Assembly (NCBI GenBank): GCA_007135385.1 | Contig: SLIY01000223.1 | Coordinates: 1-13,451, forward strand | Direction of reading: 5' to 3' | Origin: Leptolyngbyaceae cyanobacterium CSSed165cm_216 | GTDB lineage: Bacteria > Cyanobacteriota > Cyanobacteriia > Phormidesmidales > Phormidesmidaceae | Length of the DNA: 13,451 nucleotides | In this document: piece by piece, positions 1-6,916 of the stretch | How positions within the stretch are numbered: position 1 is the first letter of the stretch | Layout of the letters: the number at the start of each line of letters is the position of its first letter | The notes under the pieces: model-generated | The model's input: the letters and a program-made list of their open reading frames with translations, nothing else | What the model was told of the DNA's origin: nothing | The model's database searches: none | Translations under genes and position numbers: made by a program

Positions 1-104
1 AGGGCTTTAGCCCCGTCATAGTTCCGTTGCTCCAGCAACAGTTTTAGCTGTTCGGTAACAATTTCCCGTAGTTCTAGGGTAGAAGGGCGATCGGCGGCTG
101 TCAT
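1..104 (-). CDS. mgtE: Probable MgtE-type magnesium transporter, N-terminal fragment
   Basis: Only the first 34 codons are inside the window; the gene continues off the left edge. The start is the ATG read leftward from base 104. The visible peptide begins MTAADRPSTLELREIV and runs into a helix containing LLLEQRNYDGAKAL. This leucine-rich helix followed by 'GAKAL' resembles the beginning of the cytoplasmic MgtE N domain in cyanobacterial Mg2+ channels, which precedes paired CBS domains and five membrane helices in that family. None of those later domains can be seen here, so the name rests on a short N-terminal resemblance from memory. It is divergent from the cysteine desulfurase across 246 bases. 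If the call is right, the protein would sit in the inner membrane and admit Mg2+ under control of intracellular Mg2+. Confidence 0.5.
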   Translation of the reverse strand, partial: MTAADRPSTLELREIVTEQLKLLLEQRNYDGAKA

Positions 105-296
105 GGACTGAGTAACCTCAACAACGTTGATAGCGTACAGCAAGATTGAGCAAACGTCTTGTTTTGCCAGCTACCTGGAAATACTGGCTCACCTCTAAAC
201 AGGATCGCCTTTAAGCGATTCTCGATTTAGCGGTGGACTCACCTCCCACAAGACCGGCCCTGGCGGCTCCCCCCAAAGCACCCTGTGATTCGCCAG

Positions 297-337
297 TAGA
301 ATAAACATAACCAAGGGTAAGAACCAAATGACTGGGG
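297..337 (+). promoter_or_regulatory. Weak promoter -10 and ribosome binding site for the cysteine desulfurase
   Basis: TAGAAT at 297-302 matches a sigma-70 -10 box in five of six positions, 48 bases before the ATG at 351; no good -35 box lies 16-18 bases upstream of it. A G-rich stretch GGGGGA at about 333-338 could pair with 16S rRNA, although its spacing from the ATG (about 12 bases) is long. The rest of the 246-base divergent gap shows no clear structure beyond a short ATCGC/GCGAT inverted repeat around 203-219. Confidence 0.25.
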
Positions 338-350
338 GAATTGATTCCTG

Positions 351-1505
351 ATGGCGCAGCGTCCCATCTACTTAGACAGCCATGCCACCACCCCGGTAGA
401 TCCACGGGTCGTAGAGGCCATGTTGCCGTTTTTTACGGAGCACTTTGGTAACCCGGCTAGCCTCACCCACAGCTATGGCTGGGAAGCGGAGGCCGCTGTC
501 CAACAGGCTAGGGAAACCCTGGCGACCGCTATCAACGCCAGCCCCGAGGAAATTGTCTTGACCAGTGGGGCCACAGAGGCCAATAACCTGGCGATTAAGG
601 GGGTGGCCGAGGCCTACTTTGCCAAGGGGCGGCACATGATTACGGTGCAGACCGAGCACAATGCCGTGCTAGACCCCTGCGCCTATCTCGAAACCCTGGG
701 GTTTGAGGTGACCTATCTGCCGGTGCAGGCCGATGGTTTGGTGGATTTAGACACCCTGGCCAAGGCCCTGCGGGATGACACGGTACTGGTGTCGGTGATG
801 GCCGCCAACAACGAAATTGGGGTACTGCAACCCCTGGCTGAGATTGGGGCTTTGTGCCGCGATCGCGCCATTCTTTTCCACAGTGACGCCGCCCAGGCCA
901 TCGGCAAAGTGCCCCTGGATGTGCAGGCCATGGGCATTGACCTGCTGTCGCTGACTGCCCACAAGGTCTATGGCCCCAAGGGGATTGGGGCGCTGTATGT
1001 ACGGCGGCGTAACCCTCGGGTGCAGTTAGCGGCTCAACTCCATGGGGGTGGCCATGAGCGGGGAATGCGATCGGGCACCCTGTACACTCCCCAAATTGTC
1101 GGGTTTGCCAAGGCGGTGGAACTGGGACTAGGGGAAATGGAACCCGAAGGCCAGCGGTTAACGACCCTGCGCGATCGCCTCTGGGATCAGCTCCAATCAC
1201 TGGCTGGAGTACACCTGAATGGCCACCCCAGCCAGCGCCTACCCGGCAACCTAAATGTGAGTTTCACCGGGGTAGACGGTCAGGCCTTGCTGCTGGGCCT
1301 GCGCTCCACTGTGGCTCTGTCCTCGGGGGCCGCCTGTAGCACCGCCAGCACCGCCCCGTCCCATGTGCTCAAAGCCCTGGGCCACGACGATGCCTTGGCC
1401 TACGCGTCTCTGCGGTTTGGTCTGGGTCGCTGGACCACCGAGGCCGAGATTGACCAGGTGGCGGCGGCGGTGGTGACGACGGTGCAAGCCCTGCGGACCA
1501 AGTAG
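351..1505 (+). CDS. iscS: Group I cysteine desulfurase (IscS/NifS type)
   Basis: A 384-residue PLP enzyme that removes sulfur from L-cysteine, giving alanine and a protein persulfide for iron-sulfur clusters and other sulfur-containing cofactors. The sequence shows the fold-type I aminotransferase pattern: YLDSHATTP at the N-terminus, SGATEANNLAIKG near 72-84, TEHNAV with the ring-stacking His103, HSDAAQAIGK with Asp179 and Gln182, and the PLP-binding Lys205 in TAHKVYGPKG. The persulfide-forming Cys329 lies in SSGAACSTAST, and the long loop around it is characteristic of group I (IscS/NifS) rather than group II (SufS) enzymes. Length matches the family (about 380-400). No iscU, sufU, iscR or nif gene is adjacent, so it looks like a stand-alone housekeeping copy rather than part of an isc or nif cluster. 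Start ATG at 351 leaves only a few residues before the conserved YLDSHATTP, as expected. IscS versus NifS cannot be decided from sequence alone. Confidence 0.93.
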   Translation: MAQRPIYLDSHATTPVDPRVVEAMLPFFTEHFGNPASLTHSYGWEAEAAVQQARETLATAINASPEEIVLTSGATEANNLAIKGVAEAYFAKGRHMITVQTEHNAVLDPCAYLETLGFEVTYLPVQADGLVDLDTLAKALRDDTVLVSVMAANNEIGVLQPLAEIGALCRDRAILFHSDAAQAIGKVPLDVQAMGIDLLSLTAHKVYGPKGIGALYVRRRNPRVQLAAQLHGGGHERGMRSGTLYTPQIVGFAKAVELGLGEMEPEGQRLTTLRDRLWDQLQSLAGVHLNGHPSQRLPGNLNVSFTGVDGQALLLGLRSTVALSSGAACSTASTAPSHVLKALGHDDALAYASLRFGLGRWTTEAEIDQVAAAVVTTVQALRTK

Positions 1506-1617
1506 GTATCGGGTACCTCTCGACCTAGTCGGTAGCTACCGCTGAGGTTGGCAGACGTGTCGCCAAAGATTCGCTGGCTGTAGGTGGCGGATAAATCTAG
1601 GCGGGTACGGCTGGGGG
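1506..1617 (-). pseudogene. Possible relic of a beta-barrel protein C-terminal region
   Basis: In the convergent gap between the cysteine desulfurase and the diguanylate cyclase genes, the minus strand can be read as about 35 protein-like residues: SRTRLDLSATYSQRIFGDTS and then ANLSGSYRLGREVPD. Alternating polar and non-polar residues with Tyr/Phe and Gly/Asp turns are what outer-membrane beta-strand hairpins look like. The frame has no start codon of its own and runs open into the antisense of the desulfurase gene, so it is not a complete gene. It may be a decayed fragment left by deletion, or chance. I cannot name a parent family. Confidence 0.22.
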
Positions 1618-1703
1618 TGGGGGCTGTAGAGCTTGCTCTTCCCGCAGGGTGGGAAAAGCCCTGGCGGCAAAGGTTCTGGGACTTATGTGTACACAGTAGC
1701 CCC

Positions 1704-3683
1704 TTAAGAATTGGCGACTTGATAGCGATCGCGACCTGCCACCTTAGCCGCGTATAGGGTCTGATCGGCCTGCCGCATGAAGTCTTCCATCGATTGACCA
1801 GAGTGGGGAACTGTGACCGCCACCCCTAAGCTGAGGGTGACCCAAGCACTCACCTGAGAGCCAGCATGGTCGATCTGCAGCCCCTGGATCTGCTGTTGAA
1901 TGGCCTCAGCAACAGCCGTTGCCCCGGCTAGGGAGGTGTTGGGCAACAGGGCAACAAACTCTTCGCCACCGTAGCGAGCAACCAAGTCTGCCGGGCGTCT
2001 AGCCGTAGCCTGAATGGCCTGGGCGACAGCCTTGAGGCAGTCGTCTCCAGCCTGGTGACCGTAGGTGTCGTTAAACCCTTTGAAATAGTCAATATCCATC
2101 ATAATCAGGGCCAAGGGCTGCTGTTCACGGGTCGCCCGCTGCCATTCCCGCTCTAAGCTCTGATCAAACTGGCGGCGATTTGCAACTTGGGTCAGGCCAT
2201 CAGCATGGGCGAGCTGGTCTAAGCGAGCATTAGCCGCTGCCAATTGGGCATAAAGTTCCGCCTGTTGAATAGCAATACCCACCTGCGTCGCCAACTGTCT
2301 GACCAGATCAATCTCGAGCTTTTCCCAGCGGCGAGGCCCAGAACACTGGTTCAACATCAGTAGTCCCCAAAGGCCTGTTTTGGTGGCAATGGGGGCAATC
2401 ATCAGAGACCGGATAGGTAATTGCCGAAACAGCTGCAACCCTGGGCTAGGGATGTCAGTGGTTTCTAGATCGGGGATAGAGTACAGCCGCCCCTGCTGGT
2501 AAAACTCAGGCTGAATACGATGTAAGACCGCTTCAAGCTGGGCATTCCCCCGCAGGGTCGAGCAGCTAGCTTGGGTGCATTCCACCGCAATATGCCCCAC
2601 AGTAGACCCTTGAAATTGATAGATAAAGGCGCGTTCAGCCTGCAAAAATTGCTGTACTTCAGTGACTGTGGTGGCCAGAATATTTTCCAAGTTCAAGGAC
2701 TCGCGAATGCGATCGGCAATGCGGTTCACCAAACGTTCTCGCGAAATTTGCTTTTGCAGGGCCGCCTTAGCCCGTCGCCGCTCATGCACTTGTCGCTGCA
2801 AGGTTTGATTAGACTGGCTTAAGTCTTGGGTGCGATCGGCCACGACTTCCCGCAGGGTATCGATGGCCATATGGGTCTCGATCAAATCTAGCCCCTGCAT
2901 CAGGCTAGTGGGGGTAATCAACCCAATCAAACGCTCTTGCTCATCCACCACAGCCAGCCGACGCACCCCATAGATCTGCATGTGCTGGTGAGCTTGCCAG
3001 AGTGTCACCTGGGGTTGAGTCGATCGCACCGGAGATGACATGATCTGGGTTGCTTGCCAGGTGTGCAGCGGCGGCGGTGAGGCCTGCAACTGTAGCCGCA
3101 GGATATCCCCTTCGGTAACCATACCCAGGGGAGGCAACCCAGGCTGCCCAGTTTGGGTAACAACCAAGCAGCTTACCTGGTGCTGATGCAGTTGCCGAAT
3201 CAGGTCGAGTCCAGAGACCCCAGGATGGACACAAATCACCTGGGGTACCATCACCTCTTCCACCCGGCGCAGCCGTAGCAAATCGATTGGCTTCAGCAAC
3301 TGGCGAATGCCCTCATAGGTAAGCATACCTGTCAGGCTGCCTTGGGCAGAGACGATGGGCAGATGGCGCACCCGAGCATGGCGCATCTGGGTTAGCACCA
3401 TCAAAACATTATCCAGTTGAGTCTCAGTTAATACCATGGGGTGGCGCTGCATGGCTTGGCCCAGGGTAAGTGACCCCATGGGCTGGCGTTCAGCCGTTAG
3501 CCGGACTAAATCCCGCTCAGTAAATAATCCCACCAGGTGCTGCTGGTGGTCGACGACTAGCACGTAGCTACGCTTGGCTTGACTCATACAGGCCAAAACC
3601 TGGAGCAGATTGTCATTGGCAGCCATGACTAAGGGCTGCCGCTCTATTGCCTTCACCAGAGGAAATATCGAGTTAGCTGGCAT
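1704..3683 (-). CDS. Diguanylate cyclase with four CBS motifs, GAF and GGDEF domains
   Basis: A 659-residue soluble signalling protein with no signal peptide or membrane segment. Order: two tandem CBS pairs (about 5-130 and 140-265), a helical coiled linker (about 270-325), a GAF domain (about 325-478), a short signalling helix and a GGDEF domain (about 490-655). The GGDEF active site is intact: MMDIDYFKGFNDTYGH with metal ligand Asp530, and YGGEEF with GGEEF at 572-576. RPAD at 563-566, exactly five residues before GGEEF, matches the RxxD inhibitory site that binds product c-di-GMP, so feedback inhibition is likely. CBS pairs in other proteins bind adenine nucleotides; the ligand here is unknown. 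The GAF ends in LWGLLMLNQCSGPRRW and EIDLVRQLATQVGIAIQQ, a signature of phytochrome and cyanobacteriochrome GAFs, but the usual chromophore Cys (in a Cys-His pair) is absent, where IPSPGLQLF is seen. It makes c-di-GMP from two GTP by family knowledge. Start ATG at 3683; no clear Shine-Dalgarno. Confidence 0.92.
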   Translation of the reverse strand: MPANSIFPLVKAIERQPLVMAANDNLLQVLACMSQAKRSYVLVVDHQQHLVGLFTERDLVRLTAERQPMGSLTLGQAMQRHPMVLTETQLDNVLMVLTQMRHARVRHLPIVSAQGSLTGMLTYEGIRQLLKPIDLLRLRRVEEVMVPQVICVHPGVSGLDLIRQLHQHQVSCLVVTQTGQPGLPPLGMVTEGDILRLQLQASPPPLHTWQATQIMSSPVRSTQPQVTLWQAHQHMQIYGVRRLAVVDEQERLIGLITPTSLMQGLDLIETHMAIDTLREVVADRTQDLSQSNQTLQRQVHERRRAKAALQKQISRERLVNRIADRIRESLNLENILATTVTEVQQFLQAERAFIYQFQGSTVGHIAVECTQASCSTLRGNAQLEAVLHRIQPEFYQQGRLYSIPDLETTDIPSPGLQLFRQLPIRSLMIAPIATKTGLWGLLMLNQCSGPRRWEKLEIDLVRQLATQVGIAIQQAELYAQLAAANARLDQLAHADGLTQVANRRQFDQSLEREWQRATREQQPLALIMMDIDYFKGFNDTYGHQAGDDCLKAVAQAIQATARRPADLVARYGGEEFVALLPNTSLAGATAVAEAIQQQIQGLQIDHAGSQVSAWVTLSLGVAVTVPHSGQSMEDFMRQADQTLYAAKVAGRDRYQVANS

Positions 3684-3804
3684 GGGAGCAAGGGGTAAGA
3701 AACATTATTCAATGCCATTTCCGGTTATCAGGGTGCCTAGTTTAGGCTCAGCCTTGTCCACGGCGCCGTAAAAAGTTCATAGAACGTTGTGTCTATGGAT
3801 ACCT

Positions 3805-3830
3805 AAAACCTAACGAACTACCCAGTTAGG
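3805..3830 (-). terminator. Weak hairpin plus T-run at the end of metF
   Basis: Read leftward (metF sense), CCTAAC at 3830-3825 pairs with GTTAGG at 3814-3809 across a 10-base loop, followed at once by TTTT (3808-3805). The stem includes the metF stop codon. A 6-bp stem with a four-T tail is a poor intrinsic terminator, so it may only attenuate read-through into the diguanylate cyclase gene 142 bases further on. Confidence 0.3.
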
Positions 3831-4788
3831 GCTGTAGGGAAACCGCCGATCGATCCCGCTGGTCGATGACCGCTGGAACAGCGGCAGTAATCGGCCCAAT
3901 TTCCCCCAGATCAAGAATTTGAGGAATTAGATCTTCCCGGCGAACGGCCATGAGGTGGACCCCCTGACAGATTTGGCGAGCGGCCTTGACCTGTTCACTG
4001 GCAATTTTGATCCCCTCTTGCAGGGGGTCGGCGGCGGCAGCCAGGCGATCGACAATGATTTGGGGAATTTGGGCACCCGGCACATTGCGGTTGATAAACG
4101 TGGCGTTTTTGGCCGACTTCAGCAGAAAAATTCCGGCGAGTACCGGACGGTTAGACCCGGCGGCAATTTGGTCCATAAACTTGGCCAGGCGGTCAAAGTC
4201 AGTAATCAGCTGGCTCTGAAAAAACTGAGCTCCGGCCTGAACTTTGGCTTCAAACCGACGCTGGAGCCCTGACCAACTGCGGGACTGGGGGTCTACCGCT
4301 GCTCCACAAAACAGGTCCAGGGGGCCGTCGGTCAGAGCTTTACCATGGCTGTCTGCCCCGTCATTGAGTTGATCAATCAGCTTTAGCAACCGTACTGATT
4401 CCAGGTCAAATACCCCCCGGGCCTCGGGGTGATCCCCCGCTTTAACGGGGTCACCGGTTAGGGTCAGCAGGTTGCGCAGCCCCAGGGCATGGGCTCCCAA
4501 AAGATCCGCCTGCAGGGCAATCCGGTTGCGATCGCGGCAGGCCATCTGACAAATCGCCTCTACCCCTTCCTGCTGCAACAACACCGCCGCCGCCAGGGAG
4601 GCCATGCGCATCACCGCCCGACTACCGTCGGTGACGTTTACTGCGTGCACTCGACCCTTTAACCCTCGGGCCATGGCTAGCATATGACTGGGGTCGCCAC
4701 CCTTGGGTGGCATCACCTCTGCGGTGACCAGAAAATCTCCCGCTTGGGCCGCGGTGCGGAATCGATAACCCAGGGGTGCAGCAGTCAA
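3826..4788 (-). CDS. metF: Methylenetetrahydrofolate reductase family protein (MetF type)
   Basis: A 320-residue flavoprotein of the MetF family, which reduces 5,10-methylene-THF to 5-methyl-THF, the methyl donor for methionine synthase. Seen: TAEVMPPKGGDP with the probable general-acid Glu24; NVTDGSRAVMRMASLAAAVL; CRDRNRIALQADLLGAHALG; LTLTGDP with Asp113, which in E. coli MetF interacts with folate and flavin; and FFQSQLITD with Gln191. The 'NVTDGSRAVMRM' version, instead of the E. coli VTYGA type, places it with the short MetF group also found in acetogens; the electron donor is therefore not obvious (NAD(P)H or another reductant). No C-terminal regulatory domain, as in other bacterial enzymes. 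The start is TTG at 4788: AAGGAG at 4801-4796 lies seven bases upstream, the best ribosome binding site on this strand. The spacer is part of a run of nine Ts, and an ATG at 4810 opens a second frame that would fuse to this one if one T were lost. It lies 64 bases after trpS. Confidence 0.88.
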   Translation of the reverse strand: MTAAPLGYRFRTAAQAGDFLVTAEVMPPKGGDPSHMLAMARGLKGRVHAVNVTDGSRAVMRMASLAAAVLLQQEGVEAICQMACRDRNRIALQADLLGAHALGLRNLLTLTGDPVKAGDHPEARGVFDLESVRLLKLIDQLNDGADSHGKALTDGPLDLFCGAAVDPQSRSWSGLQRRFEAKVQAGAQFFQSQLITDFDRLAKFMDQIAAGSNRPVLAGIFLLKSAKNATFINRNVPGAQIPQIIVDRLAAAADPLQEGIKIASEQVKAARQICQGVHLMAVRREDLIPQILDLGEIGPITAAVPAVIDQRDRSAVSLQP

Positions 4789-4795
4789 AAAAAAA

Positions 4796-4858
4796 CTCCT
4801 TGAAAAGCATTCTCAACAGGCGTTTGGCTAGTATAACCTGTTGGGGGATCGACTAAAG
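4796..4858 (-). promoter_or_regulatory. Candidate metF promoter and ribosome binding site
   Basis: Read leftward, TATACT at 4835-4830 is a good -10 box (five of six). A weak -35 (CTTTAG or TTTAGT, about 4858-4852) lies 16-17 bases upstream and overlaps the trpS stop codon. Transcription would start near 4823, giving a leader of about 35 bases with AAGGAG at 4801-4796 before the TTG start. This suggests metF is transcribed independently of trpS. Confidence 0.4.
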
Positions 4859-5863
4859 GGGATGGGAAAAGCCGAGGGCATCCTTAACGTTGGCCAGGGT
4901 GACGTTAGCCACAGCCGCCGCCTTTTCCTGACCGGTTTTCAGGATTTGCTCTAGGTAGGCGCGATCGCCCATTAAGTCATTGAACTTAGCCTGAATCGGA
5001 GCCAACGCCTGCACCGTAGTGTCTGCCAACAGGGGCTTAAACTGGCCCCAGCCCATGGTTTCACACTCTGCCGCCACCGCCGCTTTAGTCTGGCCCGACA
5101 GCACCATATATAGCCCCAGCAGATTGTGGCATTCGGGCCGGGCCGGGTCATCAAACCACAGCCCCCGCTCGGGATCAGTCTTGGCCCGCTTAATTTTTTT
5201 GGTAATCACCTCCGGTGGATCGGTCAAATCAATCCGGCTTTGTTCAGACGGATCAGACTTCGACATTTTCTTAGTGCCATCGGTCAGGCTCATCACCCGC
5301 GCCCCAGCCTCGCGGATCATCGGCTCTGGCACCTTCAGAATTGGGTTGTCTTCGCTGCCGTACTGAAAATTGAGCCGGGCGGCAATGTCGCGGGTGAGTT
5401 CCAGATGCTGCTTTTGGTCTTCCCCCACCGGGACCAGGTCAGGCTCGTACAGCAAAATGTCTGCCGCCTGTAGCACTGGGTAATCCAGTAAGCCGATGCT
5501 GACATTTTCCCCCTGCTTCACCGCCTTTTCTTTGAACTGAATCATCCGCTCTAACCAGTTGAGAGGGGTGATGCAGTTAAACAACCAGGCCAGTTCTGAG
5601 TGGGCCGACAGGTGCGATTGCACGAAAATGGTAGCCCGCTCCGGGTCAATGCCACAGGCGATGTAAGTGGCCGCCACCTGGTAGGTATCTGCCGCTAAAC
5701 GTTGGGGGTTGTGGGGCACCGTGATCGCATGCAAATCAGCCATAAATAAAAAGGCATCGTACTGGTCTTGCAGCTCGACCCAGTTGCGAATTGCCCCCAG
5801 ATAGTTACCCAGATGTAGGTTGCCAGTTGGTTGAATGCCAGAAAGAATGCGCTGTTTGGCCAT
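4853..5863 (-). CDS. trpS: Tryptophanyl-tRNA synthetase
   Basis: A 336-residue class I aminoacyl-tRNA synthetase that charges tRNA-Trp in the cytoplasm. The protein opens with KQRILSGIQPTGNLHLGNYLG, where HLGN (17-20) is the TrpRS form of the HIGH signature; the flexible catalytic loop GTKKMSKSDPS carries KMSKS at 199-203. MADLHAITVP, YPVLQAADILLY and VPVGEDQKQHLELTRDIA are typical of the bacterial tryptophan-binding pocket and dimer core. Length matches the bacterial family (about 330-340) and the protein is complete. The start is the ATG at 5863; no convincing Shine-Dalgarno precedes it, which is not unusual in cyanobacteria. A 117-base gap separates it from the glycosyltransferase gene upstream, so co-transcription is possible but not shown. 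I see no tryptophan-codon leader or T-box in that gap. Confidence 0.97.
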   Translation of the reverse strand: MAKQRILSGIQPTGNLHLGNYLGAIRNWVELQDQYDAFLFMADLHAITVPHNPQRLAADTYQVAATYIACGIDPERATIFVQSHLSAHSELAWLFNCITPLNWLERMIQFKEKAVKQGENVSIGLLDYPVLQAADILLYEPDLVPVGEDQKQHLELTRDIAARLNFQYGSEDNPILKVPEPMIREAGARVMSLTDGTKKMSKSDPSEQSRIDLTDPPEVITKKIKRAKTDPERGLWFDDPARPECHNLLGLYMVLSGQTKAAVAAECETMGWGQFKPLLADTTVQALAPIQAKFNDLMGDRAYLEQILKTGQEKAAAVANVTLANVKDALGFSHPL

Positions 5864-5980
5864 AGTCGTTGATAGTGGTGGCAGGGACGATGAAGCGTCT
5901 CCAAGGGTAGATCGGCAGCCTGGCGAAAGGCAACTCCCCCAGGACCATCTGAGCTGGATCAGCCAACGCCCCTTACGAAT

Positions 5981-6916
5981 CTACCCCATCCCTGGGTTGA
6001 TGGGGGGGTGGGATGGTTCGGCTGGGCCGGGGTTCAGCTGACCGCCAAACCGGCGTAACTCCAGCAGTTTAATGCCAATTTGGGACTCGTACTGGCTTAG
6101 CAGACGGGCATAGATGTACCCTGCCCGACCATCCAAAAAGCCTAGCTGTACCCCATATACCAGCCAAAATCGGAGTAGGGGGCGGCAGGGTAAACGCACC
6201 CAGATGGTTTTCAGAAATCGCTTGCGCTGCACCGGATTGCCGAACAGGTTGGGGGAAATGGTGTCTCCTCGATCTCTGCCGGTAAGCAGGTTGTAGTAGA
6301 CCCTGGCTTCCCAGTTAGAGTAGCGGTTGTGGCGAGCCAGCCAATGATAAAGGTCTCGCAGGTCTTCGTGGATGATGTCATGGCGCAAGTAGCCCACAGC
6401 CCCCTCGATGATCACATGTTCGTGCACTTCGTTGTCGCCAGTGTTGGGAATATCGGCGGTGTGTAGGTTTTCGTAGCGGCCTTGGCGATGGCGAAACAGG
6501 CGCAGGTTCCAGTCGGGATATTTGCCGCCATGGCGAATCCAGGTGCCCAAAAACCAGACTCGGCGGTTGAGGTAGTAGCCGTCGTAGGGGCTCTGGTGAA
6601 TGGCCGTAGCGATTTCATCCCACAGGTCGGGGGGAATGCGCTCATCACAGTCGACAATCAGTACCCACTCATGGCTAAAGGGCAGATGGTCTAAGGCCCA
6701 ATTTTTCTTTTTGGGCCAGTCGCCACTGAACTGAAACTGGACGACCTGGGCTCCGGCCGCCGTCGCGATCGCGGCGGTGCGATCGCGGCTCTGAGAGTCC
6801 ACCACAAAGATCTCGGTGGCTCGCTCTAGACTGGCCAGACAGGCCGGCAGGTTGCGCTCTTCATTTTTGGCCGGAATCAGCACAGAAACCGGCACTTTGT
6901 CAGGACATGGGGTCAT
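5981..6916 (-). CDS. Family 2 glycosyltransferase, LPS-core WaaE/KdtX-like
   Basis: A 311-residue GT-A fold glycosyltransferase. It starts PVSVLIPAKNEERNLPACLASL and continues with FVVDSQSRDRT; VDCDE near 88-92 is the DxD motif that holds the nucleotide-sugar metal. The middle of the protein carries WPKKKNWALDHLPF, RLFRHRQGRYEN, VHEH and LARHNRYSNWEAR, and the end carries VRLPCRPLLRFWLVYG and GFLDGRAGY. This combination is what I recall of the WaaE/KdtX group, which adds a sugar to the heptose of lipopolysaccharide core; the real acceptor in a cyanobacterium is unknown. It probably acts on the cytoplasmic face of the inner membrane. I chose the ATG at 6916, which overlaps the end of the upstream glycosyltransferase by 17 bases and puts the start just before the conserved PVSVLIPA. 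A longer reading to 6997 would add a hydrophobic 27-residue stretch that lies antiparallel to nothing but overlaps the neighbour by 98 bases and looks spurious. ATG 6928 is also possible. Confidence 0.85.
   Translation of the reverse strand: MTPCPDKVPVSVLIPAKNEERNLPACLASLERATEIFVVDSQSRDRTAAIATAAGAQVVQFQFSGDWPKKKNWALDHLPFSHEWVLIVDCDERIPPDLWDEIATAIHQSPYDGYYLNRRVWFLGTWIRHGGKYPDWNLRLFRHRQGRYENLHTADIPNTGDNEVHEHVIIEGAVGYLRHDIIHEDLRDLYHWLARHNRYSNWEARVYYNLLTGRDRGDTISPNLFGNPVQRKRFLKTIWVRLPCRPLLRFWLVYGVQLGFLDGRAGYIYARLLSQYESQIGIKLLELRRFGGQLNPGPAEPSHPPINPGMG

Noticed and set aside
640..1200. A 186-codon open frame on the minus strand inside the cysteine desulfurase gene
   Set aside because: It is antisense to a clearly conserved enzyme, is Pro/Arg/Gly-rich as antisense frames in GC-rich DNA usually are, and shows no recognisable motif or ribosome binding site.
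3757..3766. The palindrome ACGGCGCCGT upstream of the diguanylate cyclase gene
   Set aside because: It is a 10-base palindrome without loop or T-run in a GC-rich background, so it is not convincing as a terminator or operator.
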